A DNA stretch of 33,643 nucleotides from Flammeovirga sp. EKP202 (lineage in GTDB: Bacteria; Bacteroidota; Bacteroidia; Cytophagales; Flammeovirgaceae). Under the pieces are notes generated by a model. The model did not search any database. It was not told the DNA's origin and worked only from the letters and a program-made list of their open reading frames with translations. The stretch lies in assembly GCF_014534745.1 (NCBI RefSeq), contig NZ_JACVVP010000073.1:1-33643 (forward strand). The letters run 5' to 3'. The position numbers and the translations under genes are program-made. Shown one piece after another: positions 7,808 through 16,035 of this stretch (position 1 is its first letter; every line of letters starts with the position of its first letter).

Positions 7808-9889
7808 ATGATTTCTGATAATGTCATCACATTAAAACTTTCACCTCAGTATGTAAAGCAGACTGAGGTGAAAGAAAAGTTCTACACTAGGGATGGAATT
7901 TTTGAGGGTTATATGCACAAGTCTCAATTGATCTTACGAGATCAATTTGATACGTTGCCATTATATACTTTTTTATATGCTCCCACTGGAACAGGTAAGT
8001 CTTACGGGTTTGTATTTCCTGTACTCAAAGATAGAGGACTCAATAAGAAAAAAGGTCTTTTAATCTTACCTACCAATACTTTAATTGATGAATTGCATGA
8101 AAACTTTTCTATTACTTTTAAAGGTTTAAAGATTAATAAACTGACAGGACAGTCTTTGGATGAAGCAGAGAAAAAGGGAAGTAAAAACCGTTGGGAGTAT
8201 TGTTTGGAGTTAGCCGAAAGTTCTGATATTCTAATCACAAATCCAGATATTTTAAACTATGCAATGCATGGTGGATATGATAAGAATATTAAAAAGAGCA
8301 TGGATAAATGGTTGAATCAATCCTGGAAAAACTCCGGAGGTAAGACGGTAATTCATTTTCTTAAACGCTTTGACTTTTTTGTCTTTGATGAGTTTCACTT
8401 ATATGATGAAGAACAAATTGCAAATATTCTGACATTAACTAAACTCAGAGAGTGTTTTATAAGAAATTCTGCTCGATTCTTATTTGTATCCGCAACTCCA
8501 GAAAGAAAGTTAGAACAAGTTTTAGAAAGTGAAAATGTAACGATAAAGGATATTGAACAATGTTTATTGGATGATGATAAAAAAGTCAATAAAAACCATT
8601 ACACTATCCTAGAAGAAAAGATAATTCAAGATGCTGTAAGTTCAAGAAAAATAAGGGGAGGGATTGAAGTTAAAATTGTAAAGTCTGATTCTTTCTTAGA
8701 AGTAATTATTAATAATGTAGATGAAGTAGTTGAGAGAGTAAAAAAAGGTGAGAAGGTACTTATTATTTTTAATGCTTTACATCAGCTTAACCATCTTAAA
8801 TCAGAGATTGAAGAACTTTTTGGGGAAGAAAGAATAAGAGTAGTAACAGGATATCATCAATTGCAAGAATCTGATAATGATAAACCAATAATACTTGCTA
8901 CAAGTAAAGTAGAGGTAGGTGCAAACTTTGGAGTGGATTATGGTTTGATGCAAACAGGGTTTAACAGCAGGTCATTTATTCAGAGGTTTGGAAGGTATGC
9001 TCGTGGAGGAAAGGAGGGTAAAGTAGTGATACATTATGATAGTTCATTGAAAGGAGGAAATAAGTCTATGACGACTTGTTTTACTTTACTTAAAAAAGCA
9101 TTAACTAATTCTGCAGATCAGTTAGATCACCTTGACTATAATACCTTTGTAGATGCAATAAGCGTTAGTATGGATGACCCTAAATTTTATAAAGAGAAAG
9201 TACCTTTACTTTATGGTGAATATCTATTCTCTGTTTTCAAAAATTTTAAGGAGAATAATAATTACGAGAGCGTTAAGATTTTTGAGGAAGAGCTTTCAAA
9301 GTATTTGAATTCATCTAAGTTACCAGAAAAGACTAAAGAACGTTATAGTTACTATCTGAAAATAAATTCGACTATTTATCATCTTTCAAAACAATATCCT
9401 CAAGAAGGTAAAGAATGGAGTAGGTGGTGGAATGATTATTTAGAAACCTATTTAACATTTAAGGGATCAATTCCAATAGTGAAGGTAATAGACTTGGATG
9501 AAGGTGGACTAGAAACACAATATAGCATTGAATGGATTCTAACACACAAAGATATTATTGAAGAAAAAGAGGTAAATGGTGAAAGAATAATTGTGGTAGA
9601 CAGAATGTTGGAATCAAGAAACACTGATATTCAATATGAGGTTGTTACAATGCCCTATATTGGAGCTGAACAGTATCGTTTTTTAGATTTTAAAGAAAGG
9701 GAAAAACCTTCTGATGCTTTTAAAAAGAGGCTAAAACTACTTGGAGATAAAGGAACAGGAAGAAGTATTTCTCCATTTAGAGTGGAGCAAAAAAAGCTTG
9801 TAACCTTATTGAAAGGTTTGATTCAAACTTTTTCTGAAAAGAGATTTAAAGTGGTTGATGTAAGAGGAAGTGATAGAAATTTTATCTAA
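7808..9889 (+). CDS. cas3: Cas3', type I-D CRISPR helicase without HD domain
   Basis: A 693-residue superfamily 2 helicase that would be recruited to the R-loop and unwind target DNA. Motif I (Walker A) is APTGTGKS at 58-65, motif II is DEFH at 194-197, motif III is SAT at 228-230, motif V is TSKVEVGANF at 365-374 and motif VI is QRFGRYARGG at 392-401. DEFH instead of the more usual DEAH/DExH wording is typical of the type I-D form. There is no HD nuclease motif at either end, as expected because the nuclease is in Cas10d. The last 250 residues are the accessory C-terminal part of Cas3 and have no motif that I can name. It follows csc1 by 5 bp and precedes cas4 by 49 bp. Confidence 0.9.
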   Translation: MISDNVITLKLSPQYVKQTEVKEKFYTRDGIFEGYMHKSQLILRDQFDTLPLYTFLYAPTGTGKSYGFVFPVLKDRGLNKKKGLLILPTNTLIDELHENFSITFKGLKINKLTGQSLDEAEKKGSKNRWEYCLELAESSDILITNPDILNYAMHGGYDKNIKKSMDKWLNQSWKNSGGKTVIHFLKRFDFFVFDEFHLYDEEQIANILTLTKLRECFIRNSARFLFVSATPERKLEQVLESENVTIKDIEQCLLDDDKKVNKNHYTILEEKIIQDAVSSRKIRGGIEVKIVKSDSFLEVIINNVDEVVERVKKGEKVLIIFNALHQLNHLKSEIEELFGEERIRVVTGYHQLQESDNDKPIILATSKVEVGANFGVDYGLMQTGFNSRSFIQRFGRYARGGKEGKVVIHYDSSLKGGNKSMTTCFTLLKKALTNSADQLDHLDYNTFVDAISVSMDDPKFYKEKVPLLYGEYLFSVFKNFKENNNYESVKIFEEELSKYLNSSKLPEKTKERYSYYLKINSTIYHLSKQYPQEGKEWSRWWNDYLETYLTFKGSIPIVKVIDLDEGGLETQYSIEWILTHKDIIEEKEVNGERIIVVDRMLESRNTDIQYEVVTMPYIGAEQYRFLDFKEREKPSDAFKKRLKLLGDKGTGRSISPFRVEQKKLVTLLKGLIQTFSEKRFKVVDVRGSDRNFI

Positions 9890-9938
9890 TGCTATTCTCT
9901 TCTCAATACGTTTTTTGACATCTTGAAAAAACTTTTAT

Positions 9939-10445
9939 ATGGTTACTGGACAACACATACATTACCTTCATATCTGCAAACGTAAGCTTTGGCTTATACT
10001 GAAGGGTATCAGTATGGAAACTTCATCGGAAAGGGTATTAGAAGGAAAGCATCTTCACGATACAGCTTATAAACAAAGGGCTGAAAAGTGGAGGGAGATA
10101 GATCTGGGATGCGGTAAAATTGATTACTTCGACCCGAAAACGAATACTGTTATGGAAGTTAAAACCTCTGATAAAATGGAGTGGGCACATGAAGCACAAG
10201 TTCTTTATTATCTATATACCCTGGAGCAAATGGGAGTAGAAAAACCTAAAGCTCGTTTAGAATACCCGTTACTTCGGAAGACAAAGGAATTAGTGATGAA
10301 TGATGAGCTGAGAGCTGAAGTGAAAAAGTGGAAAAATGAGGTAGAAGAATTATCTCAAACCTCTGAATGCCCTTCTTGTATTGATAAACCCTTTTGTAAA
10401 AACTGTTCATTTTATGACTTCTGCTATATAGGACATGAGGTTTAA
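9939..10445 (+). CDS. cas4: Cas4 iron-sulfur exonuclease for spacer acquisition
   Basis: Cas4 trims pre-spacers and sets PAM-dependent orientation together with Cas1-Cas2. The 168-residue protein has the full signature: HYLHICKRKLWL with C13 as the first cluster ligand, the RecB-type core with GKIDYFD (about 58-64) and EVKTSDK (about 72-78; acidic and lysine residues for metal binding), a QVLYYLY helix, and a C-terminal cysteine group CPSC-x5-CKNC-x5-FC that supplies the other Fe-S ligands. It has more cysteines than the four needed. It lies 25 bp ahead of cas1, forming the usual cas4-cas1-cas2 adaptation cassette. Confidence 0.93.
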   Translation: MVTGQHIHYLHICKRKLWLILKGISMETSSERVLEGKHLHDTAYKQRAEKWREIDLGCGKIDYFDPKTNTVMEVKTSDKMEWAHEAQVLYYLYTLEQMGVEKPKARLEYPLLRKTKELVMNDELRAEVKKWKNEVEELSQTSECPSCIDKPFCKNCSFYDFCYIGHEV

Positions 10446-10470
10446 GGTGAAATTATAGAATACTATACAG

Positions 10471-11463
10471 ATGAAAAAGCCATATTATTTCTTAAATCCC
10501 GGAAGAGTTTCAAGGAAAGACAATACTTTGAGATTTAAAAATAAAGAAGGAAAGCAAAGAGTTTTACCTGTTACGGACATTGAATCTATTTATTGTTTTG
10601 GGGAGCTGGATGCAAATACTTCCTTTTATAATTTTATGGGTAAAAATGGTATACCTGTTCATTTCTTTGATTACTATGAACACTACACAGGTTCTTTTTA
10701 TCCAAAGGAAAAACTTCTAGCTGGTCAGGTACAAGTCGCTCAAACATTGCATTATCATCATAAAGCGAAAAGGATTGTTTTGGCACAACGTTTCGTGGAT
10801 GGGGCATCTTCTAATATTCTGAAGAATTTACAATATTATAGAAGAAGGGGAATGGATCAACTTTCAATGATTATTGAGCAAATTGAAGAGTTAAGAATGA
10901 GTATTCCTTTTTCAAGGAAAGTACCTGAACTAATGGGTATAGAAGGGAATATACGTCAGGTGTATTATCAGGCATTTGATTTAATCATCAAGGATTTCAG
11001 AATGGATGGAAGAAGTAAACAGCCTCCCAAAAATGAAGTGAATGCTTTAATTAGTTTTGGGAATATGATGTGTTATACAACGTGTATGGATATGCTGTAT
11101 CATAGTCAACTCAATCCCACGATTAGTTTCTTACATGAACCTGGTATGAGGCGTTATTCTTTAGCATTGGATCTAGCTGAAATATTTAAACCTATTTTGG
11201 TAGACCGGCTTATCTTTTCAATGCTGAATAAAAGGGTTATTCAAGAGCATGATTTTCAGAAAGAATTGGGTAAGTGTGTTTTAAAAGATTCTTCACGACA
11301 AAAGTTTCTGGAAGCCTATGATTCGAAATTGAAGGAAACAATAAAGCATCGAGACTTACAAAGAGAGGTGTCCTATAAGCGTTTAGTTTTATTGGAATGC
11401 TATAAATTAATCAAACATATTCTTGATGTAGAAGAATACCAACCTTTTAAAATATGGTGGTAA
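10471..11463 (+). CDS. cas1: Cas1 integrase
   Basis: Cas1 joins pre-spacers to the leader-proximal repeat as part of the Cas1-Cas2 complex. The 330-residue length fits type I-B/I-D Cas1. The N-terminal beta domain starts MKKPYYFLNPGRVSRKDNTL, and the catalytic helical domain shows the metal ligands: E158 in GIEGN, H222 in FLHEPG, and D234/E237 in LALDLAEIFKP. The E158-to-H222 spacing of 64 residues is the same as in characterised Cas1 enzymes. All three are present, so the enzyme should be active. It is followed by cas2 after 18 bp. Confidence 0.95.
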   Translation: MKKPYYFLNPGRVSRKDNTLRFKNKEGKQRVLPVTDIESIYCFGELDANTSFYNFMGKNGIPVHFFDYYEHYTGSFYPKEKLLAGQVQVAQTLHYHHKAKRIVLAQRFVDGASSNILKNLQYYRRRGMDQLSMIIEQIEELRMSIPFSRKVPELMGIEGNIRQVYYQAFDLIIKDFRMDGRSKQPPKNEVNALISFGNMMCYTTCMDMLYHSQLNPTISFLHEPGMRRYSLALDLAEIFKPILVDRLIFSMLNKRVIQEHDFQKELGKCVLKDSSRQKFLEAYDSKLKETIKHRDLQREVSYKRLVLLECYKLIKHILDVEEYQPFKIWW

Positions 11464-11481
11464 CTATTAATAGAGTTAAAG

Positions 11482-11742
11482 ATGTATATAATATTGTGTT
11501 ATGATATTGATGTAAAAAGAGTTGGTAAGGTTTTAAAGACCTGTCGCAGGTATTTGCATTGGGTACAAAATTCTGTTTTGGAAGGTGAGCTGACAGGTTT
11601 GGAGTATCAGCAATTGAAAGATGAACTGAATGATATTATCAGTAATAATGATAATGTAAGAGTATATTCAGTTCGAGCAGAAAAGTGGATGAAGACTGAA
11701 ATTCTTGGTGATTCATCTGTAAATACGTCCTCATTTTTATAA
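11482..11742 (+). CDS. cas2: Cas2 adaptation protein
   Basis: An 86-residue ferredoxin-fold protein that bridges two Cas1 dimers during spacer integration. The start MYIILCYDID holds the conserved aspartate (D8) at the end of strand 1, followed by RVGKVLKTCRRYLHWVQNSVLEGELT, a typical Cas2 helix and second strand (residues 13-38). The gene is the last of the operon and its stop is immediately followed by a hairpin and the CRISPR leader. Confidence 0.93.
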   Translation: MYIILCYDIDVKRVGKVLKTCRRYLHWVQNSVLEGELTGLEYQQLKDELNDIISNNDNVRVYSVRAEKWMKTEILGDSSVNTSSFL

Positions 11743-11953
11743 TCTTGGGTTGTCGACTTCCCAAGAATTGTTCTTTGACAGTTTGTAATTATATTAAAAA
11801 TATAGTTTTTGTGTATTTCTGAAATGTTTTCTGCGTTGTCGAAGGTAGGGGGTAATCCTATTATTGAGGATCGACAACATTAGGGATGGAAAAACTATTT
11901 ATAAAAGTGGGATTAGAGCGTATATGAGCTGTTTTTTTCTTATTTTTGTACGT
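11743..11953 (+). promoter_or_regulatory. CRISPR leader
   Basis: The 211 bp between cas2 and the first repeat is A+T-rich and should hold the array promoter and the signals for polarised spacer integration. A 7-bp stem (TCTTGGG 11743-11749 with CCCAAGA 11760-11766, loop 10) starts right after the cas2 stop and may end operon transcription. The octamer GTTGTCGA occurs at 11749-11756 and 11835-11842 and inverted at 11871-11878. A TTTGACA at 11774 and TATTTTTG at 11941-11948 (fits the -7 TAnnTTTG pattern) are promoter candidates; the latter would start RNA about at the first repeat. The perfect repeats lie at this end and the decayed repeats at the far end, which fixes the leader side. Confidence 0.7.
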
Positions 11954-14226
11954 ATTCTAATTATGGCATGTTGCCATTACGATTTAGATCCTTTCTTAAT
12001 GGATCCACCTGCGTTTTTAGATTCTAATTATGGCATGTTGCCATTACGATGCGTACACGACCTTGTCGAGGAGTACACGCTCGGAATTCTAATTATGGCA
12101 TGTTGCCATTACGATGCGATTAATAATCTTTCTTCGGCTGTTAATTTTGCTTATTCTAATTATGGCATGTTGCCATTACGATTAGTTATTTGACCTCAGA
12201 AATATCTATACTGTATTATTCTAATTATGGCATGTTGCCATTACGATGCAAAAAACTATTCCTTCCATAGTAAACCTGTTTATAATTCTAATTATGGCAT
12301 GTTGCCATTACGATGTTGTCAGTCACTTTTCTTTCCTCACCTTCAAAGTGATTCTAATTATGGCATGTTGCCATTACGATTGGAAATTTATAGGTTATCA
12401 AGAACTTAAAAACAAATTCTAATTATGGCATGTTGCCATTACGATGTAAACCAATTTGAAATGCCTTGTGCTAAACCAGTAATTCTAATTATGGCATGTT
12501 GCCATTACGATGAGTAATACGTGTTTTTAACGTCTCTTGTGCAAATTATTCTAATTATGGCATGTTGCCATTACGATTTTTTTAAATGATTTTATTATGT
12601 GATAAAGGGGGGTAAATTCTAATTATGGCATGTTGCCATTACGATTTCACCTCTATATCTGTAATCCTTATACTTTTCATATTCTAATTATGGCATGTTG
12701 CCATTACGATAAATCAGTGGCTAGTTGCTTCATATGGAGATACTGCTATTCTAATTATGGCATGTTGCCATTACGATTTTGTACACTTAAAGTCTATTAC
12801 AGTCAACTCGTCATTCTAATTATGGCATGTTGCCATTACGATCAAGATTTTTCTCTTCCTTTACCTTGGGTGAATCGTAATTCTAATTATGGCATGTTGC
12901 CATTACGATTTTATCATTAACAGGTTTTGAGTAGATCTTTGCTCTATTCTAATTATGGCATGTTGCCATTACGATTTCGTCGAATAAAGCTTTTGTTGAA
13001 TAGTCAGCCGGATTCTAATTATGGCATGTTGCCATTACGATACAGAGGTGTATTCTAAAAATGATACAGTGTAATACATTCTAATTATGGCATGTTGCCA
13101 TTACGATAATGCTACCGAAGGAATATAACGATATTCAGCATAATTCTAATTATGGCATGTTGCCATTACGATTTGGATAAAATGGAAGAAATGTCTGCTG
13201 ATTTTTATATTCTAATTATGGCATGTTGCCATTACGATTTTGAATCAACGCCTCTTCAGCAATTATTTCGCTTTGATTCTAATTATGGCATGTTGCCATT
13301 ACGATGATAGTTGATCTACTTGCCCCGAAATAGGTAACATAATTCTAATTATGGCATGTTGCCATTACGATTTGTTTTAACCTTTTCTTTGCGTGGTCGC
13401 TAATTGATTCTAATTATGGCATGTTGCCATTACGATTGATTTCATGCTTTACAATGTGATTGCTTAATACTGATTCTAATTATGGCATGTTGCCATTACG
13501 ATGTTAGATTTTGAGGAGTTTGAGTATGTGAGAGGTGAATTCTAATTATGGCATGTTGCCATTACGATGGAGAATGTTCATGTGCAATTACAGCAAATCA
13601 AAGATTCTAATTATGGCATGTTGCCATTACGATGATAACCTTACTTATTACACTAAAGATGCTAATTCCTATTCTAATTATGGCATGTTGCCATTACGAT
13701 GCTACTGTTGCCGGTTTAGAACAGTTGGGCTTTTTATTCTAATTATGGCATGTTGCCATTACGATAGTATTGGTCCAGCAATAGGACCTAATGTAGCAGC
13801 ATTCTAATTATGGCATGTTGCCATTACGATTGCAAAGTGTTTTTCTTTGTCAGTATGCTGAATATCATTCTAATTATGGCATGTTGCCATTACGATTGCG
13901 TGAGTAGATTGTTTACTAGAGAGGGAATCTTTATTCTAATTATGGCATGTTGCCATTACGATGCGTTCACTCGGTCCTCTCTGGATTAACAACTGATCAT
14001 TCTAATTATGGCATGTTGCCATTACGATTGAAATTTGGTCAATGGATTATTTCAAAGAGCAAATATTCTAATTATGGCATGTTGCCATTACGATATGTAT
14101 TCAGGGCGTTGTAAACGAAAATCGGGAGGACTTCTTATTATGACAAGTTGCCATTACGATACCCCATGTGTTTGTTGTGGAGACATCTTTGATCTACGTC
14201 TTATTATGGCATGTTGCCATTACGAT
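11954..14226 (+). CRISPR. CRISPR array: 35 repeats of 30 bp, 34 spacers, plus a remnant
   Basis: Repeat 1 is 11954-11983 and repeats recur every 65-68 bp. Repeats 1-33 (the last at 14065-14094) appear identical; repeats 34 (14131-14160) and 35 (14197-14226) are degenerate. A 36th decayed copy follows in register at 14263-14292. The 30-bp unit begins ATTCTAATT, contains a stem ATGGCA-TGT-TGCCAT at repeat positions 10-24 and ends ATTACGAT, which would be the 8-nt crRNA 5' handle if Cas6 cuts as usual. Spacers are 35-38 bp, mostly 35-37, and I noticed no duplicated spacer. Orientation follows cas2 and the leader: transcription is on the + strand. Short open frames across the array are repeat artefacts. 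Spacer targets cannot be judged without a search. Confidence 0.98.
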
Positions 14227-14262
14227 TGGATGGGAGGAGTAAGAACAGCACAACAGCAAAAT

Positions 14263-14292
14263 CTTCTAATTAAGACCTGTTTTGGTTAATAT
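14263..14292 (+). repeat. Decayed terminal CRISPR repeat
   Basis: Exactly 36 bp after repeat 35 is a 30-bp stretch that keeps TTCTAATTA at positions 2-10 and CTGTT-like sequence at 15-19 of the repeat but has lost the right half of the stem and the 3' handle. The register (a 36-bp spacer, 14227-14262) makes chance unlikely. It is the oldest, trailer-end copy. Confidence 0.7.
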
Positions 14293-14480
14293 TCTATTCA
14301 TTTAGAGGAAAATACTACACTTTATATTATCATATTTCGAAAAGGTTTTTAATTCTTATTAGAATAACAAACCTCTATGATCTTGTGATGAAGTTTAATG
14401 ATTTAAGTGAATTTTTATTTTTTATAACCTATTAATTCTTTCCTTCTATAGCACCCCATCTTGACCTAATTTTTTGAAAG

Positions 14481-14517
14481 ACAGACCTGCTTTTTGATGC
14501 TAGAAAAGCAGGTCTGT
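14481..14517. terminator. Hairpin between CRISPR array and sulfatase gene
   Basis: A perfect 14-bp stem (14481-14494 with 14504-14517, loop 9) stands between the + strand array and the - strand sulfatase gene, 28 bp past the stop of the latter. There is no T tract outside the stem on either strand; the stem itself carries TTTT. It probably works as a bidirectional transcript end or 3' stabiliser. The remaining bases of 14293-14544 show no gene. Confidence 0.65.
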
Positions 14518-14544
14518 ATCAATAAGGAGTAGTCTTGGTTGTTA

Positions 14545-15960
14545 TTATTTGACCATTTCATTGATCATCCCCCTCAATTCCTCCGCCTTCTTACCAAATT
14601 CACCAATCACATTTTTCTCCTCTGCAAAATCTTTATCAATACGATAAAGCTGTGCGTGGTCTTCATTATTTTTTGAATCAGGGTTTTTAGCCTCGATGTA
14701 TTTCCATTCAGCTGTTCGGATAGCCTTTCTCCCTCTAGCATCTCTGTGAATTAAAGGAGGTCTTTCATAAGAACTTTTCTTATTATTGATCACATCCATA
14801 AAACTTGAGCTATCAATTGCGTTAGAAGGTGTTTTATTTTCGCCTTTACTGATGTAATCAGATAAAAAAGCGTAAACATCTACGGTACTGACAATGGCAT
14901 CAGATGAAGTGTTTTTCTTGATTTTGTTGGGGTGGTTGATGATCATAGGAACACGGAATCCGCCATCCCAGATGGTATGTTTGTCACCTCGGTAATCGCC
15001 ATTGATTTTTAGCCCTTTGTTCATGGCAAAGTTTTCTGGCATTACTTGCTTTTTCTTTGGGATATCACCTCCGTTATCACTTGTAAAGAGAATGATGGTA
15101 TTTTCTCTTAATCCATTCTCTTCTAAGTAATCAATCAGTAAACCAAGACAGCGGTCAATGTCTTGAATGAAATCACCGTACGCACCTGCATTGCTTTTTC
15201 CTCTCATTTCTGGACTAGGAGTAATAGGATGATGAACTGCTACCGAAGAAAAGTACAAGAAGAAAGGTTGGTCCTTGTCTACTGTTTCTAGCCAATCAAT
15301 GGACTTTTTTGTGAGGTCGTTCATTACTTGTTCTGTCACTCTTTGAGGAGCATCATAACCGGCATATTGCTTTCCGTAAAATGACCTACCATAAGGAGAT
15401 ATTTTATCTGACTTCAAACCATAAATTTGATCATTTTCAATATAAATCTTATGCACATCATCAAGGTTGTTAGGAACAGTGAAGCTATAATCAAAACCAT
15501 GTGCATTAGGCCCCATTTCAATTTTACCTAGAAGGTTTTTAAATTTTTCTTTTTTATAACCCAAATGCCATTTCCCTACTACTGCTGTAGTATATCCAAG
15601 CGATTTTAAATAATCAGGTAATGTCTTTTTGTTAGCATCAATCAGAGATGGATCTGAAGGGCTAACTACCCCTTTTTTCATTCTAGTTCGCCATGAATAT
15701 TCACCAGTAAGTAAACCATATCTTGTAGGAGAACATACTGATCCTGTAGTAAAAGCATTGGTAAAGTGAATGCCTTCTTTGGCGAGTTGATTAATATTAG
15801 GAGTTTGTACCAATGATTTTGGAGCACCATATACATTGGTGGAACCATAACCGAAGTCATCGGCAAAAAATAAGATAACATTTGGTTTTTGCTCTTGAGC
15901 AGTGATGTAAGTTGAAAGTCCTAAGCTAAAGCTTAAAAGAAAAATTAATTCGCGCCACAT
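14545..15960 (-). CDS. Secreted S1-family sulfatase (arylsulfatase A-like)
   Basis: A 471-residue formylglycine-dependent sulfatase that removes sulfate esters from carbohydrates. A signal peptide (1-21, ending STYITAQ) directs it to the periplasm or outside. The metal site appears as FFADDFGYG (D34, D35), the catalytic signature is CSPTR with C76 as the residue converted to formylglycine, followed by YGLLTGEYSWR; GKWHLGY (about 134-140) and FTSDNGG (about 295-301) are further family motifs. The cysteine form needs a formylglycine-generating enzyme, which is not encoded in this window. It lies 75 bp downstream of the second - strand sulfatase gene and is likely in one operon with it. The exact substrate cannot be read from the sequence. 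Confidence 0.88.
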   Translation of the reverse strand: MWRELIFLLSFSLGLSTYITAQEQKPNVILFFADDFGYGSTNVYGAPKSLVQTPNINQLAKEGIHFTNAFTTGSVCSPTRYGLLTGEYSWRTRMKKGVVSPSDPSLIDANKKTLPDYLKSLGYTTAVVGKWHLGYKKEKFKNLLGKIEMGPNAHGFDYSFTVPNNLDDVHKIYIENDQIYGLKSDKISPYGRSFYGKQYAGYDAPQRVTEQVMNDLTKKSIDWLETVDKDQPFFLYFSSVAVHHPITPSPEMRGKSNAGAYGDFIQDIDRCLGLLIDYLEENGLRENTIILFTSDNGGDIPKKKQVMPENFAMNKGLKINGDYRGDKHTIWDGGFRVPMIINHPNKIKKNTSSDAIVSTVDVYAFLSDYISKGENKTPSNAIDSSSFMDVINNKKSSYERPPLIHRDARGRKAIRTAEWKYIEAKNPDSKNNEDHAQLYRIDKDFAEEKNVIGEFGKKAEELRGMINEMVK

Positions 15961-15992
15961 AGTGTTGTCAATTCGTAAATGAGGAAAAGGTT

Positions 15993-16029
15993 TGAGGTAA
16001 GCATTATCCTTTTGATGTTTCTTACCTCA
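15993..16029. terminator. Intercistronic hairpin between the two - strand sulfatase genes
   Basis: A perfect 9-bp stem, TGAGGTAAG (15993-16001) with CTTACCTCA (16021-16029), closes a 19-nt loop in the gap between the two genes. It may attenuate transcription or protect the upstream message; no T tract follows. Confidence 0.4.
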
Positions 16030-16035
16030 TAGGTC

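Noticed and set aside
11864-14289. Several short open frames across the array, with recurrent MACCHYD or NYGMLPLR strings
   Set aside because: They are translations of the 30-bp repeat in different frames joined by spacers and have no independent support.
15678-15881. Small - strand open frame inside the first sulfatase gene
   Set aside because: It is an out-of-frame shadow across the catalytic region of the sulfatase.
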